This document shows, in pieces, positions 1-10,113 of a DNA stretch of 64,000 bases. The first letter of the stretch is position 1; the number at the start of each line of letters is the position of its first letter. A program made the position numbers and the translations under genes. The notes under the pieces are model-generated. The model saw only the letters and a program-made list of their open reading frames with translations, had not been told where the DNA came from and ran no database searches. The stretch comes from Circinella umbellata. Lineage: Eukaryota; Mucoromycota; Mucoromycetes; Mucorales; Lichtheimiaceae. The stretch spans positions 434,001 through 498,000 of the forward strand of contig JAIWNF010000027.1 of NCBI GenBank assembly GCA_025093555.1, in the 5' to 3' direction.

Positions 1-3000
1 GGTTTACCAACAGAAGTTGGTAAAAATTCGACCAGTGATAAATTAAGTGTGATTCGGGATGAATTTAATCCATTTGAAATCAAAACAGAACGTACCAAAT
101 TTGATGTTCTTAATCGTAAAGTCAAGGGTACTGGAGGAAAACCAGCTTTAAATAAACAAGTTGGTGAAGAAAACGTAAGAGCAAACGAAAAGAAAAAAAA
201 TAACTTACTATATAAAAAGAGAGGGGAAGTTTATTTATAAATCGTTTATTGACAATATACATTTTTTTGGTTTGAATGATGAATTTTTTTTTTATAGCGT
301 AAAAAGACATTGTTAATGGAAATGAGAAATAAAGGTCATGTGGGTGGTATTGTTGATAAACGTTTTGGTGAAAATAATCCACAATTGACACCTGAAGAAC
401 GTATGCTTGAGCGTTTCACAAAAGAAAAACAGGTAAAAGAGAATGGGAATGATTAGATAGTCTATTTTTTTTTCTTAAAAAAAAAACTCACTATTTTTTT
501 ATAATTAGAAAAATGCAAGAGCAAACATGTTTAATTTGGATGATGACGATGAAGGAATGGGTTTGACTCATTATGGTCAATCACTTGCAGAAATGGATGA
601 CTTTGACGATACTGGCTTAAGATTAAGTGATGATGAAGATGGTCGAGGGGGTCAATTGGATCGTAACATTGTATCACAAATGCATTTTGGTGGTTTTGAT
701 GATGATAAAAATAAAACAGATGAAAATGAAGATAATGATCGACCTAAATCAAGAGCTGAAGTAATGAAAGAAATCATTATGAAGAGTAAATTATATAAAC
801 AAGAAAGACAAGCCGCTAAAGAAGAAGATGAAACAATGCGTGAAGATCTTGATGAAGATTTCAAGGATATTCAAGCATTATTGAATACTCAATCGACAAA
901 AAGAAAACCTTTGGTATCACAAAGTGCATTGTTTACAAGAAATGAAGCTGAAAATCCAAAAGAGGAACAAGAAGAGGAAGAAGAGGAAAAGACAAATAAA
1001 TATGAAGATTATGATATGATGGTTCATGAATTAACTCGTGATAAACGTGCTATGGCTTCTGATCGTACTAAGACAGAAGAAGAAATTGCATTGGAAGAAA
1101 AGGAAAAATTGGAAAAGGCTGAACGTGCTCGTAAACGACGTATGGAAGGATTGGAATCCGGATCAGAAGATGAAGATAACAAACGAAGTGGTCGTGGTCG
1201 TAAACGTCAAAAGAAAGGTGCTAATGCTCCTCAAGGAGATGATTTGGAAGATGATTATTTGGAAGATCTTGAAGATGAAGCAAGTAAACTTGGTCAAGGT
1301 TTAACTCTTGAAGATATTCAAAATGGTGCTTTTGATGAAGACGACGAGGATGAAGAGGATAGTGAAATCGACGAAGAGGATGAAGATGAAGAGGAGGGTA
1401 GTGATGAAGATGACGATGAGGATGATGATGATGAAGAAGAAGAAGAAGAAAACTACAGTGATTTAGAAGAGGATGATATTCCTGAATTCGGTGATGACGA
1501 CGACGATATGAACGAATTTGGTACTAGTGGTATTATGAAAAAAACTTCCAAATCAAAGGGCAAACAATCCTCCAAGACAGCTCAACAAAATGGTACAAAG
1601 GTTGAAATACCTTATACATTTGAATGTCCAGCCACACATGAAGAGTTCCTTGAAATTATGAATGGTTTGGATGTAGATGATGCACCTACTGTTGTTAAAC
1701 GTATTCGTGTTCTTTATCATCCTAAATTGGGTGCAGATAACAAGGAAAAATTGACTACATTCCTTGGTGTTCTTGTTGATCATCTTGGATATATTGCATC
1801 GACCGTCACTCCACTTCCTCAAAAAACATTAGAATCTCTTATTACACACACTTTTGAAATTTCGAAACAATTACCGACAGCAGCAGGAAATGTATTTGTA
1901 GCCAAGTTAAAAGAAATGCATGGAACCATGGGTCAAAAGATGAATCAACGGCAAGGTTCAGCATTCCCTGATATTGAAGATATTACTTTATTACGATGTC
2001 TTGGTAAAGTTTTCCCTACATCTGATTTAACACATCCTGTTGTTACACCTGCCACTTTATATATGAGTCAAGCTTTGGCATTATGTCGAATCCAATCAGA
2101 AATTGATATTGGAAGAGGATTGTTTCTTTGTTTATTATTCCATGAGGTAAATATATATCTCCATAGTAACGAATTATCCTAGTTACTAATAAGCAAATTT
2201 TAATCTTTAGTATCAAACATTTGCCAAACGTTTTGTTCCAGAAGTTCTCAACTTTTTACAACAAGCATTAATTATTCTTTCACCCGAAGACTTATTTGAT
2301 GATGAAGAAAAAATACCAGGTGCATTCCCTATTTCCAACAATAATAATGCATCTCTTCATATTAAAGATATCGTTTCTGAAGATACAAAAGAAATTCCAT
2401 CGATTACTTTGGAACAACTTGGTATTGAGAGTGTAGATGAAGATGAAAGCAATATTTTACGACTATCATTATTACAAGGTGTATTACGATTATTAGCTCA
2501 ATATCTTCAATTATATGCATCCACACCTGCATTAGTTGAAGTATTTGAACCTTTATCTAATTTAATTACTCAAATGTTGACAGTATCATGGCATAAAGAT
2601 ATTGAGGTAAAGTCAAAAATTGATTGAATGTGTGTCTATCCCCTTATTACACCCCCAAAAAGAAAAATACTAAAATAATTATATATTTTTTTTACTTGAT
2701 ATTTTTAGGAATTATTAAATAAATCACAAGATCGATTAAAGAAACAAATCAAGTTTTGTAAAGATAAACGTATTAAAACACCTTTACGAATGCAATCGCA
2801 TCGACCCATACCCATTGCACAACATTTGCCCAAGTTTGAACAAGGCTATTCATATGATAGACATTATGATCCTGATCGTGAACGCTCTGAATATAACAAA
2901 TTACAATCACAAATCAAGAAAGAAAAGAAGGGTGCTATTCGTGAACTTCGCAAGGATAATATGTTTATTGCACGTGAAAAGGTGAAGGAACGTAAACAAA

Positions 3001-3098
3001 AGGATGCTGAATATGATAAGATGATTAAGGGTGTTATGACCATTCTTGAAACTGATCAAGCAGAAAAGAAGCGACAGGAACGAGAGAAGAGAAGATAG
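1..3098 (+). CDS. NOP14: Nucleolar protein 14 (small-subunit processome), 5' end missing
   Basis: NOP14 is a component of the SSU processome (90S pre-ribosome) needed for 18S rRNA maturation and 40S assembly in the nucleolus. Exons read as 1-174, 298-432, 509-2146, 2211-2606 and 2709-3098, all closing in frame. About 910 residues are visible and the N-terminus lies left of the window. Family hallmarks: [18 protein letters not shown] at the start, then [40 protein letters not shown], a very long Asp/Glu-rich centre (about 1320-1530), and the conserved C-terminus [19 protein letters not shown] followed by [14 protein letters not shown] and a basic coiled tail. The introns are 62-123 bp with GTAAGA/GTAAAA/GTAAAT/GTAAAG donors, and the third carries an ACTAAT branch-like site. 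The identification is firm; only the missing 5' end is unknown. Confidence 0.96.
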
Positions 3099-3795
3099 AA
3101 CACATTTTACTATTCTTTTATTATTATTATTATTTTTTTTTTCCTATTCTTTAATAAAAAAAAGTTTATATACACTCAAATCACTAATTAAATCATATTA
3201 GATATTATCTTTTGATAATCAGATTATAGAATTGAAACATGTTAGTTTTCCAAACTATTATTATGTCAAAAACTGTTTGTAGTTTTGATTGGGCGAAAAA
3301 AAAAGGTTTATTACTCGTATGCTTTTGGGCTGTTTGGATAAATGAAAATATATTTGGGTTTATCGGGACAGAAAGGAACTGAGATTAATAAACATGCCGA
3401 ATTGTATATCCATAAACTTTTTTTTTACTCTTCTATTGTTACACTTTCCGGATAAAAGTAAGTTATGGATTCAAAAAAAAAAAAAAAAAAAAAATTAACA
3501 CAAGATTATAATTACAATAAAAAAAAAGAAATGCTTTTTATTTACAAAAAGGTAATGTTGAATTGCATGAAAGATAAAGTAATAAAAGATAATAATTATG
3601 ATATAGCACAACTAATAAAGAATAATATAATGATATTAAAAGTTGCATATGATGGGGGATAATAATAATAATGATAATAATGATAGTGATAATGATGATA
3701 ATAAATAATAAATAATAAATAATAATAGTAAAATATAATATGAAATAGGCGGGGGAATATTATTGACTTATAAAAGTACAAATAGTAATGTTTGT
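3099..3795. other. Intergenic, low complexity
   Basis: This is the convergent gap between NOP14 and a minus-strand orphan gene. It contains a 16-base A run near 3474-3494 and an irregular AAT/GAT microsatellite at about 3658-3735. The ORFs crossing it are built from these repeats. No gene is supported. Confidence 0.7.
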
Positions 3796-4110
3796 TTAGG
3801 CACCAGTATTGGTACAATCAAGACTTCGTACATAACGTTTGCCACCCATTGGATTAGTGAAGCCCCCAACATATTCAGGTACATTAGAATTACGCATAGG
3901 ATTAGAAAGATATTTGCTATTTGTTGAGTTTACAGTAAGATAATGTCCAGAATGAGTAGATTTTACAGATGAAGGTCTTGAAGGTGCTGGTGTAGTATAT
4001 TGACTTGAATTAGCACTTGTTGTATTTGATACTGGATTGGATGAAGAGTTATCTTCTTTGTTAGATTTGCGAGAACGAAAGATTTTTTTGTAGATAGCAG
4101 AAAGACCCAT
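3796..4110 (-). CDS. Small Ser/Asn-rich orphan protein with Gly-2 amphipathic start
   Basis: A single-exon ORF of 104 residues that I do not recognise. It starts MGLSAIYKKIFRSRKSNKED: Gly at position 2, a short hydrophobic stretch and then a basic cluster, as in proteins held at membranes by an N-terminal lipid plus charge. Position 6 is Ile rather than the preferred Ser/Thr, so myristoylation is uncertain. Residues 20-75 are Ser/Thr/Asn/Pro-rich and probably disordered. The C-terminus reads NVPEYVGGFTNPMGGKRYVR and looks constrained. A run of AT-rich sequence and several in-frame stops upstream fix the start at 4110. Function unknown; small, probably Mucoromycota-restricted gene. Confidence 0.55.
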   Translation of the reverse strand: MGLSAIYKKIFRSRKSNKEDNSSSNPVSNTTSANSSQYTTPAPSRPSSVKSTHSGHYLTVNSTNSKYLSNPMRNSNVPEYVGGFTNPMGGKRYVRSLDCTNTGA

Positions 4111-5234
4111 TGTTGATTTGATTAATTGGTTGATATGTTAAAAAAGTAAAATGAGAATAAAGTATTGATAATTAAATAATAATAATAGAAATACTTTAGA
4201 CTTATTCAAGTCTTATATATCTTTTTTAAGAAGAATAAGTCTGCTAAACTGTTATCCGGATGATGTTTCTATTCGGAACGACCCTTTACCGAGAGCATGA
4301 TTTCTATGCTGAGATTCAATAAATTTCTCTTTTTTAGAAGAATTCGGGTCAAAACGTCTTTTAAAAAAATTTATGCAAGAATAACAAAAAGGATTATCGT
4401 TTGATTTTATTTTTGATGTGGACAAAAAAAAAATGATTCACATTTAGGTCTCTGATATTCTTTTCCTATTTATTATTATAATAATTTCAAATTCACTCGA
4501 TCTCTTATTAAAATTAAAAAAGAATAGTAAATCTTCTCACTAAAGAAACTAAAAGAAACAATGTTTTGTTTTTTTTTGTAAAATTTTCATATGGCGCGAT
4601 TGTTTCACTTACTTTCCAGAGTCTTCTGATTTTTAAAAAAAAACCATTCTCAGATTATTCATCAAAAATGGTGTAATAAAACACAAAATAGCTAGCAACC
4701 ATTGATTCTTCCTACCTATTGTAAAGAAATAAAAAAAAAAACATATAAAAAACACGTCTTGTAATAGTTCTTTTTTCAAACTAAAAACAGATATTTTATT
4801 TGAACTAAAACAAATTTTGTTTCAAATCCTTGAAATATTATCACCCGTAATTTGATTAATCTTAAACCATTTTTGTTTGACTTTTTAAAAGGGTTCAAGG
4901 CTAATATATATATTTTTTTGATGTAGCACAATTGAAAGAGATGGCACGGATCTCAAAAAAAAGCGAGTTTATGGCATAATAAGCCATATGAAATTTTTTT
5001 TGACAGGTGTTAACCCGGGAAGAAGCGGAATTGTGAGCTAATAAGATTTCATTTACCTCAACTATGAGTAATAACTCTTTTTTTTATTATATACAAATTA
5101 TATTGATATGATACTACTATTGTGAATATGATTTATTTAATATGTTACCAATATGGAAAAGAAACTATCTTATTTTGGTTTGGATACAATCTTTCTTTCT
5201 TTCTTTTTTTCGGGGGGTTGGATGCACAAACTAG
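4111..5234. other. Intergenic, AT-rich
   Basis: About 1.1 kb between two minus-strand genes: the promoter side of the orphan gene and the 3' side of the HMG-box gene. Homopolymer A/T runs are frequent. I see no coding region, RNA gene or clear repeat. Confidence 0.65.
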
Positions 5235-6309
5235 TTATTGCATTTTTTTCTTTTTGTTTTGTCTTGCATTTAAAGTTGCTCTTCTTTTAGCCAAAGATCT
5301 TTTCAAATGAATTGCATAATATTCTGGATTTTCTCTTATAAAATCCTCCAATAAAATTTTTGCTTCATCAATATATTTTCGTCGTCCTTCTTCTCCCAAG
5401 TTTTTCCATCCCAAAGCAACAAGTCTATTCCGTTCACTCAAACTATATTCTGGATGTAACTTATTGATTTGAGGTGTAATAAACTTGGTATATTGAATAT
5501 ATCCATTACCAGGTACTTTTTGATTTCTTGGTCTTATTTGTCTAATATTATTAACTTTTTCTTTATATACTTCATACTCTTGACGATAACGTTCTTTTTC
5601 ACTCTATATATATCGATTATTATTATGAGTAGTGTAATAATTATATATATATATCGATTATTATTATGAGTAGTGTAATAATTATATATATATATATATC
5701 CATTATATTATTTCTTACCTCTGGAAGATTATAATATAATTCTGCTAGTTTTTGTTGACTTTCATAACCTGCTAACTCTGGATTTTCTTCAACAATACGG
5801 GATCGATATTCTGAACAGAATAAAACCCAAGGACTTTTTCGATTTGTTGGTCGTGGTCGATATCCCATTTTAATTCTTTGCTTTTTGTTTTCTCCATTCA
5901 TATCTTCGTTATTTGAGTCATCTTCTACTAATTTTGAAGGATCTTTTATTTTTGTTGCTCTTCTTGTAGTTGTTGGTCCTGCATCTGTATCTGTACTTAA
6001 TAATTCGTCTTCTTCTTCTTCTTCTTCTTCTTCTTCTTTTTCTTCGTCTTCTTCGTCTTCTTCTTCGTCTTCTTCGTCTTCTTCTTCGTCTTCGTCTTCG
6101 TCTTCGTCTTCTTCTTCTTTGTCTTCTTCTTTGTCTTCTTCTTCTTCTTTTTCATAATCACCAAAACCATAAAATGATTCATAACTTGATCCTGAATCTG
6201 AATCTGAATCTGATTCTTCTTTTTTTACAATAATATTTTTTATGTCATTATTATTGTTTTTATATATATTTGGTTTACTGATTAAATTTTTACGTTTTCG
6301 AGCAGTCAT
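5235..6309 (-). CDS. Tandem HMG-box protein with N-terminal acidic tract
   Basis: Two exons, 6309-5719 and 5603-5235, encode about 319 residues. The start MTARKRKNLISKPNIYK at 6309 is chosen because the upstream extension is a translated poly-T/poly-A stretch. Residues about 40-100 are Ser/Asp then almost pure Glu/Asp. HMG box 1 (about 150-215) begins with YRPRPTNRKSPWVLFCSEYR and contains ELAGYESQQKLAELYYNLPE, continuing across the intron into SEKERYRQEYEVYKEKV. Box 2 (about 220-290) has YIQYTKFITPQINKLHPEYS and LGWKNLGEEGRRKYIDEAKI. The C-terminus is basic (KKKKM). Such proteins bend and bind DNA in chromatin or act as architectural transcription factors. The acidic tract lies before the boxes, whereas in HMGB proteins it is C-terminal. 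Function beyond DNA binding is inferred. Confidence 0.85.
5605..5690. repeat. Tandem 41-bp duplication inside HMG-gene intron
   Basis: The segment containing TCGATTATTATTATGAGTAG occurs twice, with TCG at 5613 and again at 5654, so the period is 41 bp. Copies are essentially identical and joined by TATATA. The whole duplication lies within the 115-bp intron (5604-5718) and leaves both splice sites intact. Confidence 0.85.
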
Positions 6310-7831
6310 TGTTAATTTATTAATTTTACATAGAAAAAAAAAGAAAAAGAAAGAAAAAAAAAACGCGTCAAATTGTATCGGGGTAGGGCATGTGATCAAA
6401 ACAATGAAGGAAACATTTTTGTATCACCGTAAATTTTTTTTTTTTTACTTGCATAGAAGTCATGATTTATTGACGCGCTCTCTATTCCTAACAAAAAGTA
6501 GTTTATTCGTTTATAGTATACAGTGGGGGTACGTATAAATAAAAAGCGATTTTTTTTTCGTTTGCTTAACATATAATATGATCCTTTTAGTTAAAGTGGA
6601 TTTTTTTCAATATTTTACAGTATGAGAAAATAAATAATCACAATTCAGTCTTCTGGTTTGTAGGTAATGATTTATTATGAAAGCCATATTTATATACCAC
6701 TTGGTGGCTAAGATACGAGAAAAAAAAGAACATCTTAATGAAATGTAGATTGACACGAGACAGCCATTTATAAAATAGTATGCCAATAAAAATTATTTGT
6801 ATTATTTAGTATACTTATCGGCTGTCAAAGAAGATGCATCATATAGATATAAATCGTACGTAGTAGATACATAGCAAATTGAATTTGAGTGGTAAGAAAG
6901 TTTTACATGTATGTGAAACTACATATACGTAGCTTTACTAGATGATGCAGCAGATTCCAGTCCACCTTCAAAAAACAACAGTCATAATCAAAGAAAAAAT
7001 TGTACAATGTTATAGCGCGAAAATATCAATAAGCTTTAGTATACATTGGTCAGCTTGAACTGCTCGTTATTGGAAGTCTTTTTTTTCGGTCATAAAGAGA
7101 ATAACAACACGTCTGCCTTCCTAGAATCATCGATACCTGACTTGCTTGATGATCTTAAGCAGTCAAAAAAAGCAATTACATTTTGTTTCGTAAAACTCTA
7201 GCACCTTTTTTCCAAATACACCGAATGCTTTCATCAGTTTGTCAAGTGTAGTAGCAAACAGCAATGATCATTATTATCACCACATTATTCTATAAAAAAA
7301 AAGGGGGGGGAGGTTCTATCCGGTTACAGCCATCAACTTTAATCGACATACATACTTTAGAAACAAATCTAAATCACTTATGTATGTCCTGACGTCGTAT
7401 TGTATCCAATGCATAACCAAAACGACGACACATAAAAAAGATATAATTTCCATGTTGTTTACTGTCATACAACATAAACAAGTGATAAAAACGGTAAAAG
7501 GTTATAAAACAGCATTATTTGCCAATTTGCAGAAGGCATTACAATCAAAACATTTAATAACAACATCTTCGTCGTACTCAAAACCATCCAAAGATACCGC
7601 AGCAAGTCAATCATCTTCATTAACCGATACAACATCACCTGATTCGCAACCACCCCCGCCCCCGTCCATCGAAAACGCTTCAACATTATATTATATTCCT
7701 TCTCAAAAAATTTGAAGGTATTGCAAATGCAAATGACGAAGAATTTAATTTGTCTTCAAGTATGATGCCAGCTTTCAAAAATGACGATTTAATGTTGCTG
7801 ATATAAATGGAGAATTTAAGGATAGGTACAT

Positions 7832-8023
7832 TCATACTGCAAACGATGGAGTTGCAAAAGAATCCAAGACATCACTACATCCATCATTTTTCCATTTGAC
7901 ATGATCAGCACATGTACATTTAATCATCGTGTCAGTAGATTTTATTGATGTATACCAGCTCACATAACTTTCCCTGATTGTTGTGAATGAACTGTAATAC
8001 GTTACAATCCAATACTGAGGCAT
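7832..8023 (-). pseudogene. Possible remnant of SWIM-type zinc finger (MULE-like transposase)
   Basis: A 63-residue ORF includes SWYTSIKSTDTMIKCTCADH then VKWKNDGCSDVL. Its layout resembles the SWIM zinc finger (C-x-C, then C-x-H) found after the catalytic domain of MULE/FAR1-type transposases, which are common in Mucorales. The CTC pair and a later Cys are present, but the expected final His is replaced (CSD instead of CKH). No catalytic domain is visible upstream on the minus strand. It would be a decayed fragment if real. The assignment rests on pattern only. Confidence 0.25.
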
Positions 8024-8919
8024 TTTAACACTTTTTATCTTTTTTTTTCTCCTTCCTACATACCTTTTATTTCTACATATATTCCATATATCACTTTATC
8101 AAAATTGATAATTTAACTGTAAATGGTCTCATTAGCCATTCTTAGGTCACTTTTAGGTATAAAAGATGTTTTAATTTGAAAAGTAACCAAATTTTACACA
8201 TGGCTCACTATTAAAACTGAAAACCAACATACGTATCTAGGTACACAAAAATATACAAAGTTATTTTCTTCTCATATATCCATCCATCCATTTTGTTCTA
8301 TTGGCTTTCTTTCAATTCCTTTTTTATACGTACATTTACATAAAGACCCGTCAAGAACGAAAACAAAAAATTACCAGTAGCAAAAAAAAAATAAAAATAA
8401 AATAAGATTGCTTGTTCATTTTATTTTGCTAATCAGATGCATACATAAATATGGAACTGATCTTTAGCCAGCACTTGAAGCTTACAGGTGCGTGTATTCG
8501 ACCCGTACTAGAATATGACTTGGCAATTTAACTTTACTTCTACGTATTATTTTACACTCATTTTTTTTCTTTCTAAACTCTCATTAACCCTCAATTATAT
8601 ATAAATTTTGTTATAATCAACAATGTTTTAATCAAGTCGTTCAAGAACAATGTATTCATTATTCGAAGACAAAATTCAAAAAGAGAAGGTTTTGGTGGTC
8701 TCTGTTTTTTTTTGTCATATGTTACATTTCACCTTAAATAGCCAAAAAGTTCTGATGTTTCAGAGTTTAAACCCGGCTTTATTATTTAATAGAAAAAAAA
8801 AATATCTATCATATATGCTGATTCTTCTATGTGATGTGTACCTTCTGATCCGCTTTATGTCAATACATAGTCTAGCTATACGCTCCAATACCTATACATT
8901 ATTCATGCTTATGATAATA

Positions 8920-8972
8920 ATGAATCTCTGTTAAAGTATCCTTGTTAGTTGATACTTTTTATTGAGATTCAT
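8920..8972. repeat. Interrupted inverted repeat (hairpin)
   Basis: ATGAATCTC at 8920-8928 pairs with GAGATTCAT at 8964-8972, and AAAGTATC at 8933-8940 pairs with GATACTTT at 8951-8958, leaving a 10-base loop and small 4-5 base internal loops. It lies in noncoding DNA. Role unknown. Confidence 0.7.
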
Positions 8973-9884
8973 GTTCTCCAGATTTATATGCCCATTATAT
9001 AATCACAATTCATTCTAGCAGATCACTAGTATCACTCAATCCAATTGCGGGCGCATTGGGATTTAGAATACATTATATGATACTCATATTTTTTTTTATG
9101 TTTTAAACGAAATGAAAATTGACCATCTTTAAACAATTGCCTTTTTAAAGTAAATAGCGTGTTATTTATTACTATATTTGAACTAATATGTTAACTATAT
9201 AGCTGATAAAGAATATCCTTTTAATTACTATTGCTAGGTGAAACCAAGATTGGATATGAGATTCATTTATGAGATTCTTTAATAACTATAATAGTTATCT
9301 GGATATAATTACTCAGTTAGTAAATTCAAAAAGAGTAAACTATTTTCGTTATATTAGAATGGTAAGTTACTATTATTACCCTATGAATTATTGTTTTTAT
9401 ATAATATCATCAATGACCATAGAATAAAATGTAAGATTATTTTTGTGGATTATAAGACCTTCAAAAAAATATCTTGGAAACAATAAAAAAAACAGTTCAC
9501 TCATTTCAGTAACACTCACCATTGGCAAGTATATATTTTTTTGCCTGAGACTTGTTGAAACATTCAGAAGTTTTAATAAAAGAACTGGAAATATTTAAAT
9601 TCTACCACAAATTCACATAATGGGGATCTGTAATATTTTTATATTTCGTTCAAACAAATGGCATGTCGTGAAAAGAAAAATAAAAAAAAGAAAATGGAGG
9701 AAATAAATTATATGTGCGTGGTCAAAAAAAAAAAAATAATCAAACGCGTGTTTTTATAATGTCACGCGCATTATTATACCAGCAAAAAATTAAAATTAAA
9801 AAAGAATTCAAAATTATTATTCATTTATTTATTATATTGTGTTTAACTAAGTAACTAGCTGATACTCCGATCATCCTAACGCAC

Positions 9885-10113
9885 TTCAGCCCAGGCAATT
9901 AGATTGCTAACAGTATTTTACATTAAAATGTCCATAGGATCCGTACACTCAACATACTTTCCAAATTAAGGAGGTGACCAAATCAAAATAAAATAACCGA
10001 AGCTATTTTACTCAAAATGGCCCATTCCTTAACCAGAGAGCACTTCATGAGTGTAGTTCACCCTGAACTTTTAAAGGTAAAAAGCTGATTGCAACTAATT
10101 GCCTGGGCATGAA
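9885..10113. mobile_element. Foldback / MITE-like palindrome
   Basis: The 229 bp form one long imperfect inverted repeat centred near 9999. The outer 14 bases GCCCAGGCAATTAG (9889-9902) recur exactly inverted at 10096-10109. Further in, TTTTAC, TACACTCA and TAAGG each recur in inverted order at matching distances. The region carries no ORF. Such structure is typical of non-autonomous foldback or MITE elements. I could not identify a clear target-site duplication, and no second copy was seen in the window, so mobility is inferred. Confidence 0.5.

Noticed and set aside
5885..6157. Plus-strand poly-Ser ORF (and a Leu/Arg-rich ORF in another frame)
   Set aside because: Antisense of the Glu/Asp tract of the HMG-box gene; composition is dictated by GAA/GAC repeats.
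8461..8530. TATTCGAC-containing stretch considered as a tRNA T-arm
   Set aside because: Stems do not pair and no A-box or acceptor stem is found; no tRNA was seen in the window.
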